Of a stretch of DNA of 64,000 bases, positions 52,353 to 60,771 are shown piece by piece. How positions within the stretch are numbered: position 1 is the first letter of the stretch; every line of letters starts with the position of its first letter. Below the pieces are notes generated by a model, which was not told the DNA's origin, searched no databases, and worked only from the letters and a program-made list of their open reading frames with translations. Origin of the DNA: JALZCH01 sp036387135 (GTDB taxonomy: Bacteria; Acidobacteriota; Blastocatellia; Pyrinomonadales; Pyrinomonadaceae). The stretch lies in assembly GCA_036387135.1 (NCBI GenBank), contig DASVUH010000018.1, positions 71,941-135,940 of the forward strand, given 5' to 3'. A program made the position numbers and the translations under genes.

Positions 52353-52873
52353 ACGAAGAACTCGTTGCAATTGCCAAACTGACCAGAACACGCGGGCTTC
52401 GCGGCGAACTGGTCGCCGACGTTTTGACCGATTTTCCCGAACGCTTTGAAGAAACCGAAACTGTTTTTGTCGTTAAACCAAACGGCGAGCGAGGCGAGTT
52501 AAAGCTCGAAAAACACTGGTTTCAAAAAAACAGAGTTGTTTTGAAATTTGCCGGAATTGATTCGATTGAAGCGGCTGAAGAATTTGTTAATTCCGAAATT
52601 TGCGTTCTCGAATCGGAAGCTGTCGAATTGGAAGAAGACGAATTTTTCGATTGGGAGCTTGCGGGCTGCCGGGTTGAAACGATTGACGGCGAGCAGATCG
52701 GGACTGTTCGCGAAGTAATGCGGACGGGCGGCACGGAGATTCTCGTTGTTGACAGCGAGGCGGATGCCGGAAAAGATTTTTTGATTCCGTTTGCAAATGA
52801 TATTTGCGTTGAAGCGGACGTTGAAAATAAGCTGATTCGGGTTGATTTGCCCGAAGGCTTGTTGGAATTTTGA
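52349..52873 (+). CDS. rimM: Ribosome maturation factor RimM
   Basis: A 174-residue protein that assists assembly of the 30S head and binds S19. GTG start with 4-bp overlap to khpA. The N-terminal beta barrel begins AIAKLTRTRGLRGELVADVLTDFPE, and the C-terminal PRC-barrel part has FDWELAGCRVETIDGEQIGTV and DFLIPFANDICVEADVE. Confidence 0.96.
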   Translation: MNEELVAIAKLTRTRGLRGELVADVLTDFPERFEETETVFVVKPNGERGELKLEKHWFQKNRVVLKFAGIDSIEAAEEFVNSEICVLESEAVELEEDEFFDWELAGCRVETIDGEQIGTVREVMRTGGTEILVVDSEADAGKDFLIPFANDICVEADVENKLIRVDLPEGLLEF

Positions 52874-52877
52874 AAAA

Positions 52878-53594
52878 TTGCGGATTGATATTCTGACAAT
52901 ATTTCCAGAGTTTTTCCGCGAGGTCTTTGATTTTGGAATCATTCGGCGCGCTCGCGCGGCTGGAATTGTTGAAATAACAGCGCACGATTTGCGCGAATAT
53001 GCTCACAACAAACACAGAATGACCGACGACCGACCGTTTGGCGGCGGCGACGGAATGGTGATGAAGCCCGAACCGATTTTCGCTGCGATTGAAAGTTTAA
53101 CGGGAACAACCGAGCGCGAAAATTATCCGGCTGGAACGCAAGTAGTTTTGCTGACGCCGCAGGGAAAAGTTTTCAAACAAGCTGTGGCGCGCGAATTTGT
53201 TGAAAACGCAAATCACCTGATTTTGATTTGCGGGCGATACGAAGGCGTTGACGAAAGAGTCAATGATGCTCTTGTTACGGATGAAATCTCGATTGGAGAT
53301 TACGTGCTTTCGGGCGGCGAACCGGCGGCGATTGTTGTAGTTGACGCTTTGATCAGATTGCTTCCCGGCGCTTTGGGAAGCGAAACGAGCGCGGCAAACG
53401 ATTCGTTTGAAAACGATTTATTGGATTGCCCATATTATACGCGCCCGGCGGATTTTCAGGGAATGCGAGTGCCGGAAGTTTTATTAAACGGCAATCACGC
53501 CGAAATCGAAAAATGGCGGCGCGAAAAGGCTTTAGAAAAAACAGTTAAAAATCGCCCGGATTTGCTGGCGGATTTATTGGAGACAGAGAAATGA
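52878..53594 (+). CDS. trmD: tRNA (guanine-N1-)-methyltransferase
   Basis: A 238-residue SPOUT-class enzyme that makes m1G37 in tRNA. It starts at TTG 52878, since homologues begin RIDILTIFPEFF. The knot region contains LICGRYEGVDERV and EISIGDYVLSGGEPAAIVV (SAM binding), and RPADFQGMRVPEVLLNGNH lies near the end. It follows rimM by 4 bp and overlaps rplS by 4. Confidence 0.96.
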   Translation: MRIDILTIFPEFFREVFDFGIIRRARAAGIVEITAHDLREYAHNKHRMTDDRPFGGGDGMVMKPEPIFAAIESLTGTTERENYPAGTQVVLLTPQGKVFKQAVAREFVENANHLILICGRYEGVDERVNDALVTDEISIGDYVLSGGEPAAIVVVDALIRLLPGALGSETSAANDSFENDLLDCPYYTRPADFQGMRVPEVLLNGNHAEIEKWRREKALEKTVKNRPDLLADLLETEK

Positions 53595-53986
53595 ATAAAT
53601 TAGATATAGTCGAAAACACACAATTAAGAACCAACATCCCCGATTTTCAGCCGGGCGACACGGTTCGCATTCACGTCCGAATTAAGGAATCGGAAACCAA
53701 AGAGCGTTTGCAGGCGTTTGAAGGCGTTTGCATCGCCCGCAAACACGGCGGCGTTCGCGAAACGATTACGGTTCGCAAAGTCGGCGCGGGCGGCATCGGC
53801 GTCGAGCGTATTTTCCCGCTTCACGCGACGATTATTGACCACATTGACGTAGTTCGCCGCGGTCGCGTTCGCCGCGCCAAACTTTATTATCTGCGTAACT
53901 TGCGCGGTAAAGCGGCGCGCATCAAAGAACTCGATACACGCGCCAGAGATGCGGCTCGAAAAGCCGCTGCCGAAGCGAATAAATAA
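53591..53986 (+). CDS. rplS: 50S ribosomal protein L19
   Basis: A 131-residue ribosomal protein of the large subunit at the subunit interface. Signature motifs are FQPGDTVRIHVRIKE, RLQAFEGVCIARKHGGVRETITVRK and GVERIFPLHATIIDHI. The C-terminal tail (residues about 112-131) is an Ala/Arg-rich extension. Start overlaps trmD (ATGA); stop abuts rnhB. Confidence 0.97.
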   Translation: MNKLDIVENTQLRTNIPDFQPGDTVRIHVRIKESETKERLQAFEGVCIARKHGGVRETITVRKVGAGGIGVERIFPLHATIIDHIDVVRRGRVRRAKLYYLRNLRGKAARIKELDTRARDAARKAAAEANK

Positions 53987-54598
53987 ATGGCGGTCGGCTT
54001 GCTGTTTGAGACGGAAGCGAAATCAAAAGGTTTTCGTTTCATCGCCGGAGTTGATGAAGTCGGGCGCGGCTGTCTCGCAGGCTGCGTAGTTGCCGCCGCA
54101 GTCGTGCTCGATTTGGAAAAGCCTCTGCCCGAAGGCTTGAACGACTCGAAAAAGCTGTCGGCGAAACGGCGCGAAAAGATTGCCGAAGAAATTCGCCAAA
54201 CGGCTTTGTGCTATTCCATCGCGCAAGTCGAAGCCGACGAGATTGACCGCATCAACATTTTGCAAGCCACCAAAAAAGCGATGATTTCAGCCGTTTCGGG
54301 ATTAAATCCGGCGGCTGATTTCGTTTTAATTGACGCCGTTCAGTTAAAAGATTGTCCGCTCCCGCAAAAATCCATCATCCGCGGCGACGCTGTTTCGGCT
54401 TCGATTGCCGCCGCTTCCGTCATAGCCAAAGTTTACCGGGACAATTTAATGCGCGAACTGGACGCCGTTTATCCCGAATACGGTTTTGCGAAACACGCGG
54501 GTTACGGCACAAAAGCGCATTTTGAAGCAATCCGCGCACACGGGGCTTGCCTGATTCACCGTAAATCTTTCAAAGGCGTTTTGCCTGTAAATTTATAA
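53987..54598 (+). CDS. rnhB: Ribonuclease HII
   Basis: A 203-residue nuclease that removes ribonucleotides from DNA and RNA of hybrids. The catalytic motif is GVDEVGRGCLAG (Asp-Glu), with a further Asp in FVLIDAVQL and the end motif YGFAKHAGYGTKAHFEAI. It starts at the base following the rplS stop. Confidence 0.96.
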   Translation: MAVGLLFETEAKSKGFRFIAGVDEVGRGCLAGCVVAAAVVLDLEKPLPEGLNDSKKLSAKRREKIAEEIRQTALCYSIAQVEADEIDRINILQATKKAMISAVSGLNPAADFVLIDAVQLKDCPLPQKSIIRGDAVSASIAAASVIAKVYRDNLMRELDAVYPEYGFAKHAGYGTKAHFEAIRAHGACLIHRKSFKGVLPVNL

Positions 54599-54602
54599 AA
54601 AT

Positions 54603-54818
54603 ATGTCCAAAGTCGAAATTATCGTTAAAGTTGAAGATTCGTCGGCAGATAAAATGTCGGAAATTGCCAGACAATGCGAGCAGGCTGGAATGCGCGTCGG
54701 GCAGCAGATGAAATCGCTCGGAATGATTTCCGGCGAGATCGAACGCGGGAATATCAGCAAGCTCGAACGGATTCGCGGCGTCGCTTATGTTGAGGAATCG
54801 CGCGAGATTAAGCTGTAA
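54603..54818 (+). CDS. Small ferredoxin-fold-like protein, unknown
   Basis: A 71-residue protein, VEIIVKVEDSSADKMSEIARQ then ISKLERIRGVAYVEESREIKL. The beta-alpha-beta pattern resembles the inhibitor-I9/propeptide-like small folds. It lies 4 bp after rnhB and 51 bp before the XPB gene. Function unknown. Confidence 0.75.
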   Translation: MSKVEIIVKVEDSSADKMSEIARQCEQAGMRVGQQMKSLGMISGEIERGNISKLERIRGVAYVEESREIKL

Positions 54819-54869
54819 ATTGTCCGCATTTCGTTTAACCGGCGCCTTTGTTGTAATCTTCTGGAAAGA

Positions 54870-56282
54870 ATGACGACGGAAAATCTGACGCTCGAATTTG
54901 AATCGGGAACGCTCGTTTTGCAGGGCGCGAGCCGGGAATTTGATGTTCCCGGCTTTTTCGTTTGGGACGAGCGAATCAGGCAATTTCGCGCGCCTGCCTT
55001 TTTTTACCGCCATATCGTCAAAGATTTTCTGCGGCGGAAAATCGAGTTTCAGGATAAAGCCAGAAAATATTCAAAGTTTGATTTTGCGGCGAAATTTTAC
55101 GTCGAGCCGCGCCCATATCAAAGCGAAGCCGTCGAGGCTTGGCGCGCGGCGGAAAGATGCGGGTGCGTAATTTTGCCGACCGGCGCGGGCAAAACTCACG
55201 TCGCGCAGATGGCGATTGAATTGTGCGGGCGGCAAACGCTCGTTGTCGTGCCGACTTTGGATTTAATGAATCAGTGGTACGATTTGCTCGTTTCGACTTT
55301 TCCGGCGGAAATCGGTTTGATCGGCGGCGGTTTTTACGAAATCGGCGCGATTACCGTCACGACTTACGCCAGCGCGTTCCGGCATATGGAGCGCATCGGA
55401 AATCAGTTCGGTCTGGTGATTTTCGACGAAGTTCATCACTTGCCGAGCGAAGGCGGTTACGCTTACGCCGCCGAATTTTGTCTCGCTCCGTTCAGGCTCG
55501 GTTTAACCGCCACGCCGGAACGAACCGACGGCGGCGAAGAGCGTTTAAATCAGCTTGTCGGCGAAATCGTTTACCGGCGCGAGGCGCAGGAATTTGCCGG
55601 AGAGTTTTTGGCTGATTACACGGTTGAGCAGATAACGGTTGATTTATCGAAGGAAGAACGCGAGGCTTATGAATACGAGCGGCAGATTTTCCGCGAATTT
55701 TTGCGGCGCAATAATTTATCTTTCGCCGGAATTGACGGCTGGAAACGATTTATAATGCAGAGCGCGCGCAGCGAACAGGGACGCCGCGCAATGAAGGCTT
55801 TTCGAGAATCAAAGCGGATTGCGCTCGGAACCGAAGCTAAAATGCGTGTGCTGCGAGATTTGCTCGTCCGGCATCGTCACGACAAAGTTTTGATTTTCAC
55901 GGCGGAAAACGCCGCCGTTTATCGCATCTCGCAGGATTTTCTGATTCCCGCAATCACGCACGAAACCAACGTCAAAGAACGCAAACAGTGGCTCGAAGCA
56001 TTTAATCGAGGCGAAGTTTTATCGCTTGTCACCTCAAAAGTTTTAAACGAAGGCGTCAATATTCCCGACGCTTCGGTCGCAATCATTCTTTCCGGTTCGG
56101 GTTCGTCGCGCGAGCATATTCAGCGTTTGGGCAGAATCTTGCGGAAAAAAGGCGACAAACAAGCCGTGCTTTACGAAGTCATCACGCGCGATACGACCGA
56201 AGAACACATCTCGCGCCGCCGAACGGACGCGCGCCAGTTTCACGAAGCTAAATCAATGACAAAGCCGAATTTGTTTGATTAG
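54870..56282 (+). CDS. xpb: Archaeal-type XPB DNA helicase
   Basis: A 470-residue superfamily 2 helicase closely resembling archaeal XPB. An N-terminal damage-recognition-like domain (residues 1-75) precedes PTGAGKTH (103-110), DEVHH (186-190), GLTATPERTDGGEE (211-224), and in the second RecA lobe YRISQDFLIPAITH (351-364), LNEGVNIPDASVAI and IQRLGRILR (418-425). The RED motif of human and archaeal XPB reads RTD here (Arg218-Thr219-Asp220). A thumb-like helical insert lies at 260-310. XPB opens DNA around lesions in excision repair and works with Bax1, whose homologue is at 5925. It follows rnhB closely. Confidence 0.93.
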   Translation: MTTENLTLEFESGTLVLQGASREFDVPGFFVWDERIRQFRAPAFFYRHIVKDFLRRKIEFQDKARKYSKFDFAAKFYVEPRPYQSEAVEAWRAAERCGCVILPTGAGKTHVAQMAIELCGRQTLVVVPTLDLMNQWYDLLVSTFPAEIGLIGGGFYEIGAITVTTYASAFRHMERIGNQFGLVIFDEVHHLPSEGGYAYAAEFCLAPFRLGLTATPERTDGGEERLNQLVGEIVYRREAQEFAGEFLADYTVEQITVDLSKEEREAYEYERQIFREFLRRNNLSFAGIDGWKRFIMQSARSEQGRRAMKAFRESKRIALGTEAKMRVLRDLLVRHRHDKVLIFTAENAAVYRISQDFLIPAITHETNVKERKQWLEAFNRGEVLSLVTSKVLNEGVNIPDASVAIILSGSGSSREHIQRLGRILRKKGDKQAVLYEVITRDTTEEHISRRRTDARQFHEAKSMTKPNLFD

Positions 56283-56306
56283 GCGCGATTTCGACATAAA
56301 GATATT

Positions 56307-56421
56307 TTCAACGCAGAGACGCAAAGAGGCGGAGTTTTTAAGAAAACATTTGAGACACCGTGTGTTTTCTAATCTTTTTCCTCTTTCTTTAGTAACTCTC
56401 GGCGTCCCTCTGCGTTTCAAT
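56307..56421. repeat. Word-repeat hairpin, CGCAGAGACG type
   Basis: Left arm (56307-56334) with CGCAGAGACGCAAAGAGGCG words; right arm (56396-56421) with the complement. A nested hairpin, AGAAAACA with TGTTTTCT, sits in the loop. It fills the gap between the XPB and peptidase genes. Confidence 0.8.
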
Positions 56422-56532
56422 TTTCATATGTTGAAAAACCTAAACACAAATTTCTGCGTAACAATACGTAAGATTTGAGCATTTCTGTTCTCTTCAATTC
56501 AAGAAACTTGAAAACAATTTAACGAAAGATTT

Positions 56533-58788
56533 ATGAACCGTTCCAAAATTCTTCTGTTGTGGCTGGTTTTGCTTTGCGCGCCGGCTTTTGTTTCGGCACA
56601 AACGACTGCGACTGATCCGGTGGCGTTAACAATTGACCGGATTTATAATTCCGCCGAGTTTAATCCGCAAGGCATCGGGCAGATTCGCTGGCTGAAATCC
56701 GGCGATGCTTATTCAAAAATCGAGCGCACACCCGACGGCAAGGGCGTTGATCTGGTCAGTTACGACGCGGCAACGAACAAACGCGAAATTTTGATTCCCG
56801 CCGCCAAATTAATTCCGCCGGGCGCGACTTCGCCGCTCGCGCTGCACGGCTATGAATGGTCTGCCGACAATCAAAAACTGCTCGTTTACACAAACTCGAA
56901 AAAAGTCTGGCGTCTGAACACGCGCGGCGATTATTGGGTTTTGGATATTCCGAGCGGCAAATTGACGAAGCTCGGCGGCAACGCAGCGCCTTCGACTTTG
57001 ATGTTTGCCAAATTTTCGCCCGACGCCACGCGAGTCGGTTATGTGCGGGAAAATAATTTGTACGTCGAAAACGTTGCGGACGGGCGCATTACGCAGCTTA
57101 CCAAAGACGGCTCGAAGACTTTGATCAACGGAACGTCCGATTGGGTCAATGAAGAAGAATTCAGCTTGCGCGATTGCTGGCGTTGGAGTCCCGACGGCAA
57201 ATCAATCGCTTTCTGGCAATTCGACGCTTCGGGAATCAAAGATTTTATTTTGATCAATAACACGCTCGATGTTTACCCGGTTTTGACTCAGATTCCGTAT
57301 CCGAAAGCCGGAACGACAAATGCTGCGGTGCGTATCGGCGTTATTGGTGCAGACGGCGGCGAGATTCGCTGGATGAATACGCCCGGCGATTTGCGTCAGA
57401 ATTACGTAGCGATGATGGATTGGACGGACAATTCCAATGAAATCATTTTGCAGCATCTCAATCGTTTGCAAAACACGCTCCAATTGATGCTCGCCGATGC
57501 GAAAACGGGAAATGTGCGGACAATCGTAACCGAAAAAGACGACGCCTGGGTTGAAGTTTTTATGCAGAAAATGCGCTGGCTGGCGGGCAATAAAAACTTT
57601 TTGTGGATGAGCGAGCGGGACGGCTGGCAGCACGTTTATACGGTTGCGCGCGACGGTTCAAACGCTAAATTAATCACGCCCGGAAATTTTGACGTAGTTA
57701 ACATTTCTTCTGTAGACGAACCGGGCGGCTGGCTTTATTACATCGCTTCGCCGGAAAACGCGACGCAGCGTTATTTATATCGCTCAAGACTCGACGGAAG
57801 CGGCGCGCCCGAACGAATCACTCCGAGCGAGCAAACGGGCTGGCACAATTACAACATTTCGCCAAATTCGCGCTGGGCGGTTCACAATTACTCGGCTTTT
57901 TCCAAAGTTCCGCGTTTCGAGCTGGTTAATTTGACGAACAAATCGGTCGTTCGCACGATGATGGATAACGCCGAATTGCAGGCGAAAGTTGATGCGATTC
58001 GCAAAGCGCCGCACGAATTTTTCCGCGTTGATGTCGGCGGAAATGTGACGCTTGACGGCTGGATGATCAAACCGCCGAATTTCGATCCGAATAAAAAATA
58101 TCCGGTTTTGTTTTTTGTCTATGGAGAACCTGCGGCGCAAACCGTGATTGATTCGTGGCAAGGCGATGATTATTTGTGGTATTTGATGCTGGCGCAGCAG
58201 GGCTACGTTATTGCCAGCGTTGACAATCGCGGCACGCCCGCGCCGCGCGGTCGCGAGTGGCGCAAAAGCATTTATCGCAAAATCGGCGTGATTAATTCGC
58301 AGGATCAGGCAAACGCCGCTAAAGCGTTGACTGCGAAAATGCCTTTTCTTGACGCGTCGCGCGTCGGAATCTGGGGCTGGAGCGGCGGCGGCGTTTCGAC
58401 TCTGAACGCGATGTTTCGTTACCCGGACGTTTATAAAATGGGAATGGCGGTCGCGCCGCTCGCCGATATGCGTTATTACGACACGATTTACACCGAGCGC
58501 TATATGGGCTTGCCGCAGCAAAACGTCGAAGATTTCAAACAAGGCGCGGCGCTTAATTTCGTTGAAGGCTTGAAAGGCGATTTGCTGATCGTGCATGGAA
58601 CGGGCGACGACAATGTGCATTATCAAGGCACTGAAATATTAATTGACAAGCTGATTGCCGCCAACAAGCAGTTTACGATGATGGCTTACCCGAACCGCAC
58701 GCACGGCATTTTTGAAGGCGAAAATACGACGCGGCATTTATATACGCTGCTGACCAAATATTTAAACCAACATTTGCCCGCTCAATAA
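56533..58788 (+). CDS. Secreted S9-family peptidase (dipeptidyl peptidase IV-like)
   Basis: A 751-residue exported protein. Signal peptide LLLWLVLLCAPAFVSAQ. Residues about 60-500 form a DPP-IV-type beta propeller (EWSADNQKLLVYTNSKKVW; WRWSPDGKSIAFWQFD). The alpha/beta hydrolase part has GWSGGG with Ser617, GTGDDNVHY with Asp692/693 and RTHGI with His724. A Glu pair for the amino terminus (NEEEF) is present, as in DPP IV, which cuts dipeptides after Pro or Ala. Confidence 0.94.
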   Translation: MNRSKILLLWLVLLCAPAFVSAQTTATDPVALTIDRIYNSAEFNPQGIGQIRWLKSGDAYSKIERTPDGKGVDLVSYDAATNKREILIPAAKLIPPGATSPLALHGYEWSADNQKLLVYTNSKKVWRLNTRGDYWVLDIPSGKLTKLGGNAAPSTLMFAKFSPDATRVGYVRENNLYVENVADGRITQLTKDGSKTLINGTSDWVNEEEFSLRDCWRWSPDGKSIAFWQFDASGIKDFILINNTLDVYPVLTQIPYPKAGTTNAAVRIGVIGADGGEIRWMNTPGDLRQNYVAMMDWTDNSNEIILQHLNRLQNTLQLMLADAKTGNVRTIVTEKDDAWVEVFMQKMRWLAGNKNFLWMSERDGWQHVYTVARDGSNAKLITPGNFDVVNISSVDEPGGWLYYIASPENATQRYLYRSRLDGSGAPERITPSEQTGWHNYNISPNSRWAVHNYSAFSKVPRFELVNLTNKSVVRTMMDNAELQAKVDAIRKAPHEFFRVDVGGNVTLDGWMIKPPNFDPNKKYPVLFFVYGEPAAQTVIDSWQGDDYLWYLMLAQQGYVIASVDNRGTPAPRGREWRKSIYRKIGVINSQDQANAAKALTAKMPFLDASRVGIWGWSGGGVSTLNAMFRYPDVYKMGMAVAPLADMRYYDTIYTERYMGLPQQNVEDFKQGAALNFVEGLKGDLLIVHGTGDDNVHYQGTEILIDKLIAANKQFTMMAYPNRTHGIFEGENTTRHLYTLLTKYLNQHLPAQ

Positions 58789-58820
58789 GTGGCTTCGCGT
58801 TAGTTTTGAGACGGAAAAGC

Positions 58821-58866
58821 CAAAGAAAAAAATCCGCAGTAAATTTACTGCGGATTTTTTTCTTTG
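58821..58866. terminator. Terminator; 46-bp perfect palindrome
   Basis: Two 23-bp arms (58821-58843 and 58844-58866) are exact reverse complements with no spacer. The core CCGCAGTAAA stem is flanked by A7 and T7, so it can end transcription in either direction. It lies 33 bp after the peptidase stop. Confidence 0.88.
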
Positions 58867-58941
58867 CAAGAAGTTTTTGCGGGCGGCGTTCTTTTCGGAA
58901 CAAATTGCCGCATTTGCGGTTCAAAAGAAGCGGAGGCTTTT

Positions 58942-59523
58942 ATGGCGAAATTTACAAATCCTTTGGCGAATGTGCGAGTGGCTTCGCCGTGTCCTGCGAA
59001 TTGGGACGAAATGGTCGGCAATGATCGAAAACGTTTTTGCGGGCAATGCAAACTGAACGTTTATAATCTGTCGGGAATGGGGCGAGACGAAGCGGAAAAC
59101 CTTTTGTTAAATGCCGAAGGTCGGCTGTGCATCAGATTTTATCGCCGAGCCGACGGCACTGTTTTAACCCAGGATTGTCCGGTTGGCTGGAAGGCTTTGA
59201 AAAGAAAAGTTTCCCGGACTGCGACCGCTGCCTTTTCGTTTGTCGTCGGGCTTTTCGGCGGTTTCGGATTCAACTCGGCTTTTAACCAATCTTCCGAAAC
59301 GACCCGAGAAGTTGCTTTGCCGGTTGTCCCGATAACCCGAGAAATGAATGAAAAACCAATAATGGACGGGATTGGGAACGATGGACGGATGATAAATTTG
59401 CCGCAAACTGAATTGCCAAAACTTGAACCTGTAAATGTTAATTCGAATGTTGCGTTTGTTGGAATGTGGATTAACGAAAACTCAAACCGTCAAAGCAAAC
59501 GCGCAAAAACAACTAGAAAATAA
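58942..59523 (+). CDS. Membrane-anchored protein with Cys-motif domain, unknown
   Basis: A 193-residue protein from ATG 58942, with CGGAGG six bases upstream. The N-terminal 80 residues have a conserved pattern SPCPANWDEM, RKRFCGQCKLNVYNLSGM and DEAENLLLNAEGRLCIRFYRR, then TQDCPVGW; the Cys pairs suggest metal or disulfide binding. One membrane segment (ATAAFSFVVGLFGGFGF) follows, then a polar tail. The domain is frequent in acidobacteria, with no known role. Confidence 0.8.
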   Translation: MAKFTNPLANVRVASPCPANWDEMVGNDRKRFCGQCKLNVYNLSGMGRDEAENLLLNAEGRLCIRFYRRADGTVLTQDCPVGWKALKRKVSRTATAAFSFVVGLFGGFGFNSAFNQSSETTREVALPVVPITREMNEKPIMDGIGNDGRMINLPQTELPKLEPVNVNSNVAFVGMWINENSNRQSKRAKTTRK

Positions 59524-59558
59524 AAATCCGAAGGCAATTTAAAGCCTTCGGATTTTTA
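59521..59558. terminator. Bidirectional terminator between convergent genes
   Basis: A perfect 15-bp stem TAAAAATCCGAAGGC (59521-59535) with its complement (59544-59558), loop of 8. The stop codon of the upstream gene is the first three bases. The minus-strand VWA gene stops at 59577. Confidence 0.88.
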
Positions 59559-59576
59559 TTTTATGTGAAATTTCAT

Positions 59577-60680
59577 TTATTGATTCTTCGCAAAATAACC
59601 TTGCCGCGCTCGGATTCGAAGCGCCGGGCGATTATTTAAACCGACTCGCAATTTGACGTATCTGCCTGCGGAAAATTCAGTTTCCGAATAATATTGCAGC
59701 AAATACTGCGCTCGCAGCTCGGCGGAAATTTGGCGGAAAATACGTTCGAGAATCGCGACATTTTGTTGTTCAAAGCTCGAAGTGTTTTTCTCGCTGGCGA
59801 ACTGCGGCAGAAAAGCCGTTCCGCCGGTTTCGTCGGCAAACGATTGCATCCCGTTTTGCGCGCGTTGGCTCGCCACATTCAACCTGACGGAAGGTCCAGA
59901 CGGATTAAGCGAATAAAAAACGGTGTCGGCATTTTGCAGCGCTTTTAAAACCGCAGCTTGCGCGGGCGCGTGGGCTTTTGCCGTGATTGATTCGCGTTTT
60001 TCAAGGTCTTTGCGGGTTAATTTATTAACATCCAGATTCTGGTCAAACGAGCGCGCCGTTCTTCTGGTGTATTCGCTGTAGTTATCTTCGCCGTCGGAAA
60101 GCACCAAAATCACGCGGCGCGAGCGTGGAGGCGCGGCTTCGGTTAAATATTTTGCAGCCGCCATAACCGTATCGTAAAAAGCGGTCGAGCTTTGCGTGGC
60201 GGCGACCGAGCGAACTTTAAGGGCGGCATTTTCGGCTGTATCGCGTTTTTGCGCCAGAACGGGTTTGTCGGTAATCAAAAAGATGGTCGCGCGGTCTTCG
60301 GCGCGCATTACGCTCCGCAAAAATTCGGCGGCGGCGCTTTTTTCCAAATCAAAAATCTTGTTCGTGCTGCTCGAAACATCAATTAAAAGCGCAATTTCAA
60401 GCGGCACTTGTTCGGCGCTGCCGACTTCCTCGATTTGCTGCGATTTGCCTTCTTCCTCAATCCGAAAATCGGTTTTCGCCAAATTTTGTACCGGCTGTCC
60501 GGCGCTGTCGGTTACCGAAACCGGAACCGTAACGAGCGTTGACGTGACGCGCAAAACTTCGCCTTCGTCATCAGGTTTTGGCGGCGGAGTCGGAGTCGGT
60601 GTTTGCGCGGCAACAGACAAGAATAAAAACGCGGCGACCGGAAAAGCGAAAAATAGTTTTTTGAGCATTTTGTTCAGCAC
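59577..60680 (-). CDS. Secreted VWFA-related acidobacterial-type protein
   Basis: A 367-residue exported protein from GTG 60680 (AAAAGGA seven bases upstream) or ATG 60668. Signal peptide FFAFPVAAFLFLSVAAQ and a Pro/Thr linker. The VWA domain has a MIDAS motif DVSSST in LLIDVSSSTNKIF and ILVLSDGEDN. It matches the VWFA-related acidobacterial domain family, with VRVTS-like start LRVTSTLVTVPVSVTD and the end RIRARQGYFA. Probably binds a protein partner at the surface. Confidence 0.92.
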   Translation of the reverse strand: MLNKMLKKLFFAFPVAAFLFLSVAAQTPTPTPPPKPDDEGEVLRVTSTLVTVPVSVTDSAGQPVQNLAKTDFRIEEEGKSQQIEEVGSAEQVPLEIALLIDVSSSTNKIFDLEKSAAAEFLRSVMRAEDRATIFLITDKPVLAQKRDTAENAALKVRSVAATQSSTAFYDTVMAAAKYLTEAAPPRSRRVILVLSDGEDNYSEYTRRTARSFDQNLDVNKLTRKDLEKRESITAKAHAPAQAAVLKALQNADTVFYSLNPSGPSVRLNVASQRAQNGMQSFADETGGTAFLPQFASEKNTSSFEQQNVAILERIFRQISAELRAQYLLQYYSETEFSAGRYVKLRVGLNNRPALRIRARQGYFAKNQ

Positions 60681-60701
60681 AATTTAATCCTTTTCGGGAA
60701 A

Positions 60702-60752
60702 ATAAAAAACGCGGAAAGCGCGAATTCGTTAATGCAAATTCGACTTTCCGCG
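60702..60752 (-). terminator. Terminator after the OmpA gene
   Basis: On the minus strand CGCGGAAAG (60752-60744) pairs with CTTTCCGCG (60718-60710) and inner bases add a GAATT/AATTC stem; T-rich sequence follows. It separates the OmpA and VWA genes. Confidence 0.8.
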
Positions 60753-60771
60753 CTCCGGTTAATGCCGCAAA

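Noticed and set aside
57784..58626. 280-residue minus-strand ORF opposite the S9 peptidase
   Set aside because: The plus-strand peptidase has intact motifs across this stretch; the antisense ORF has no recognisable domain.
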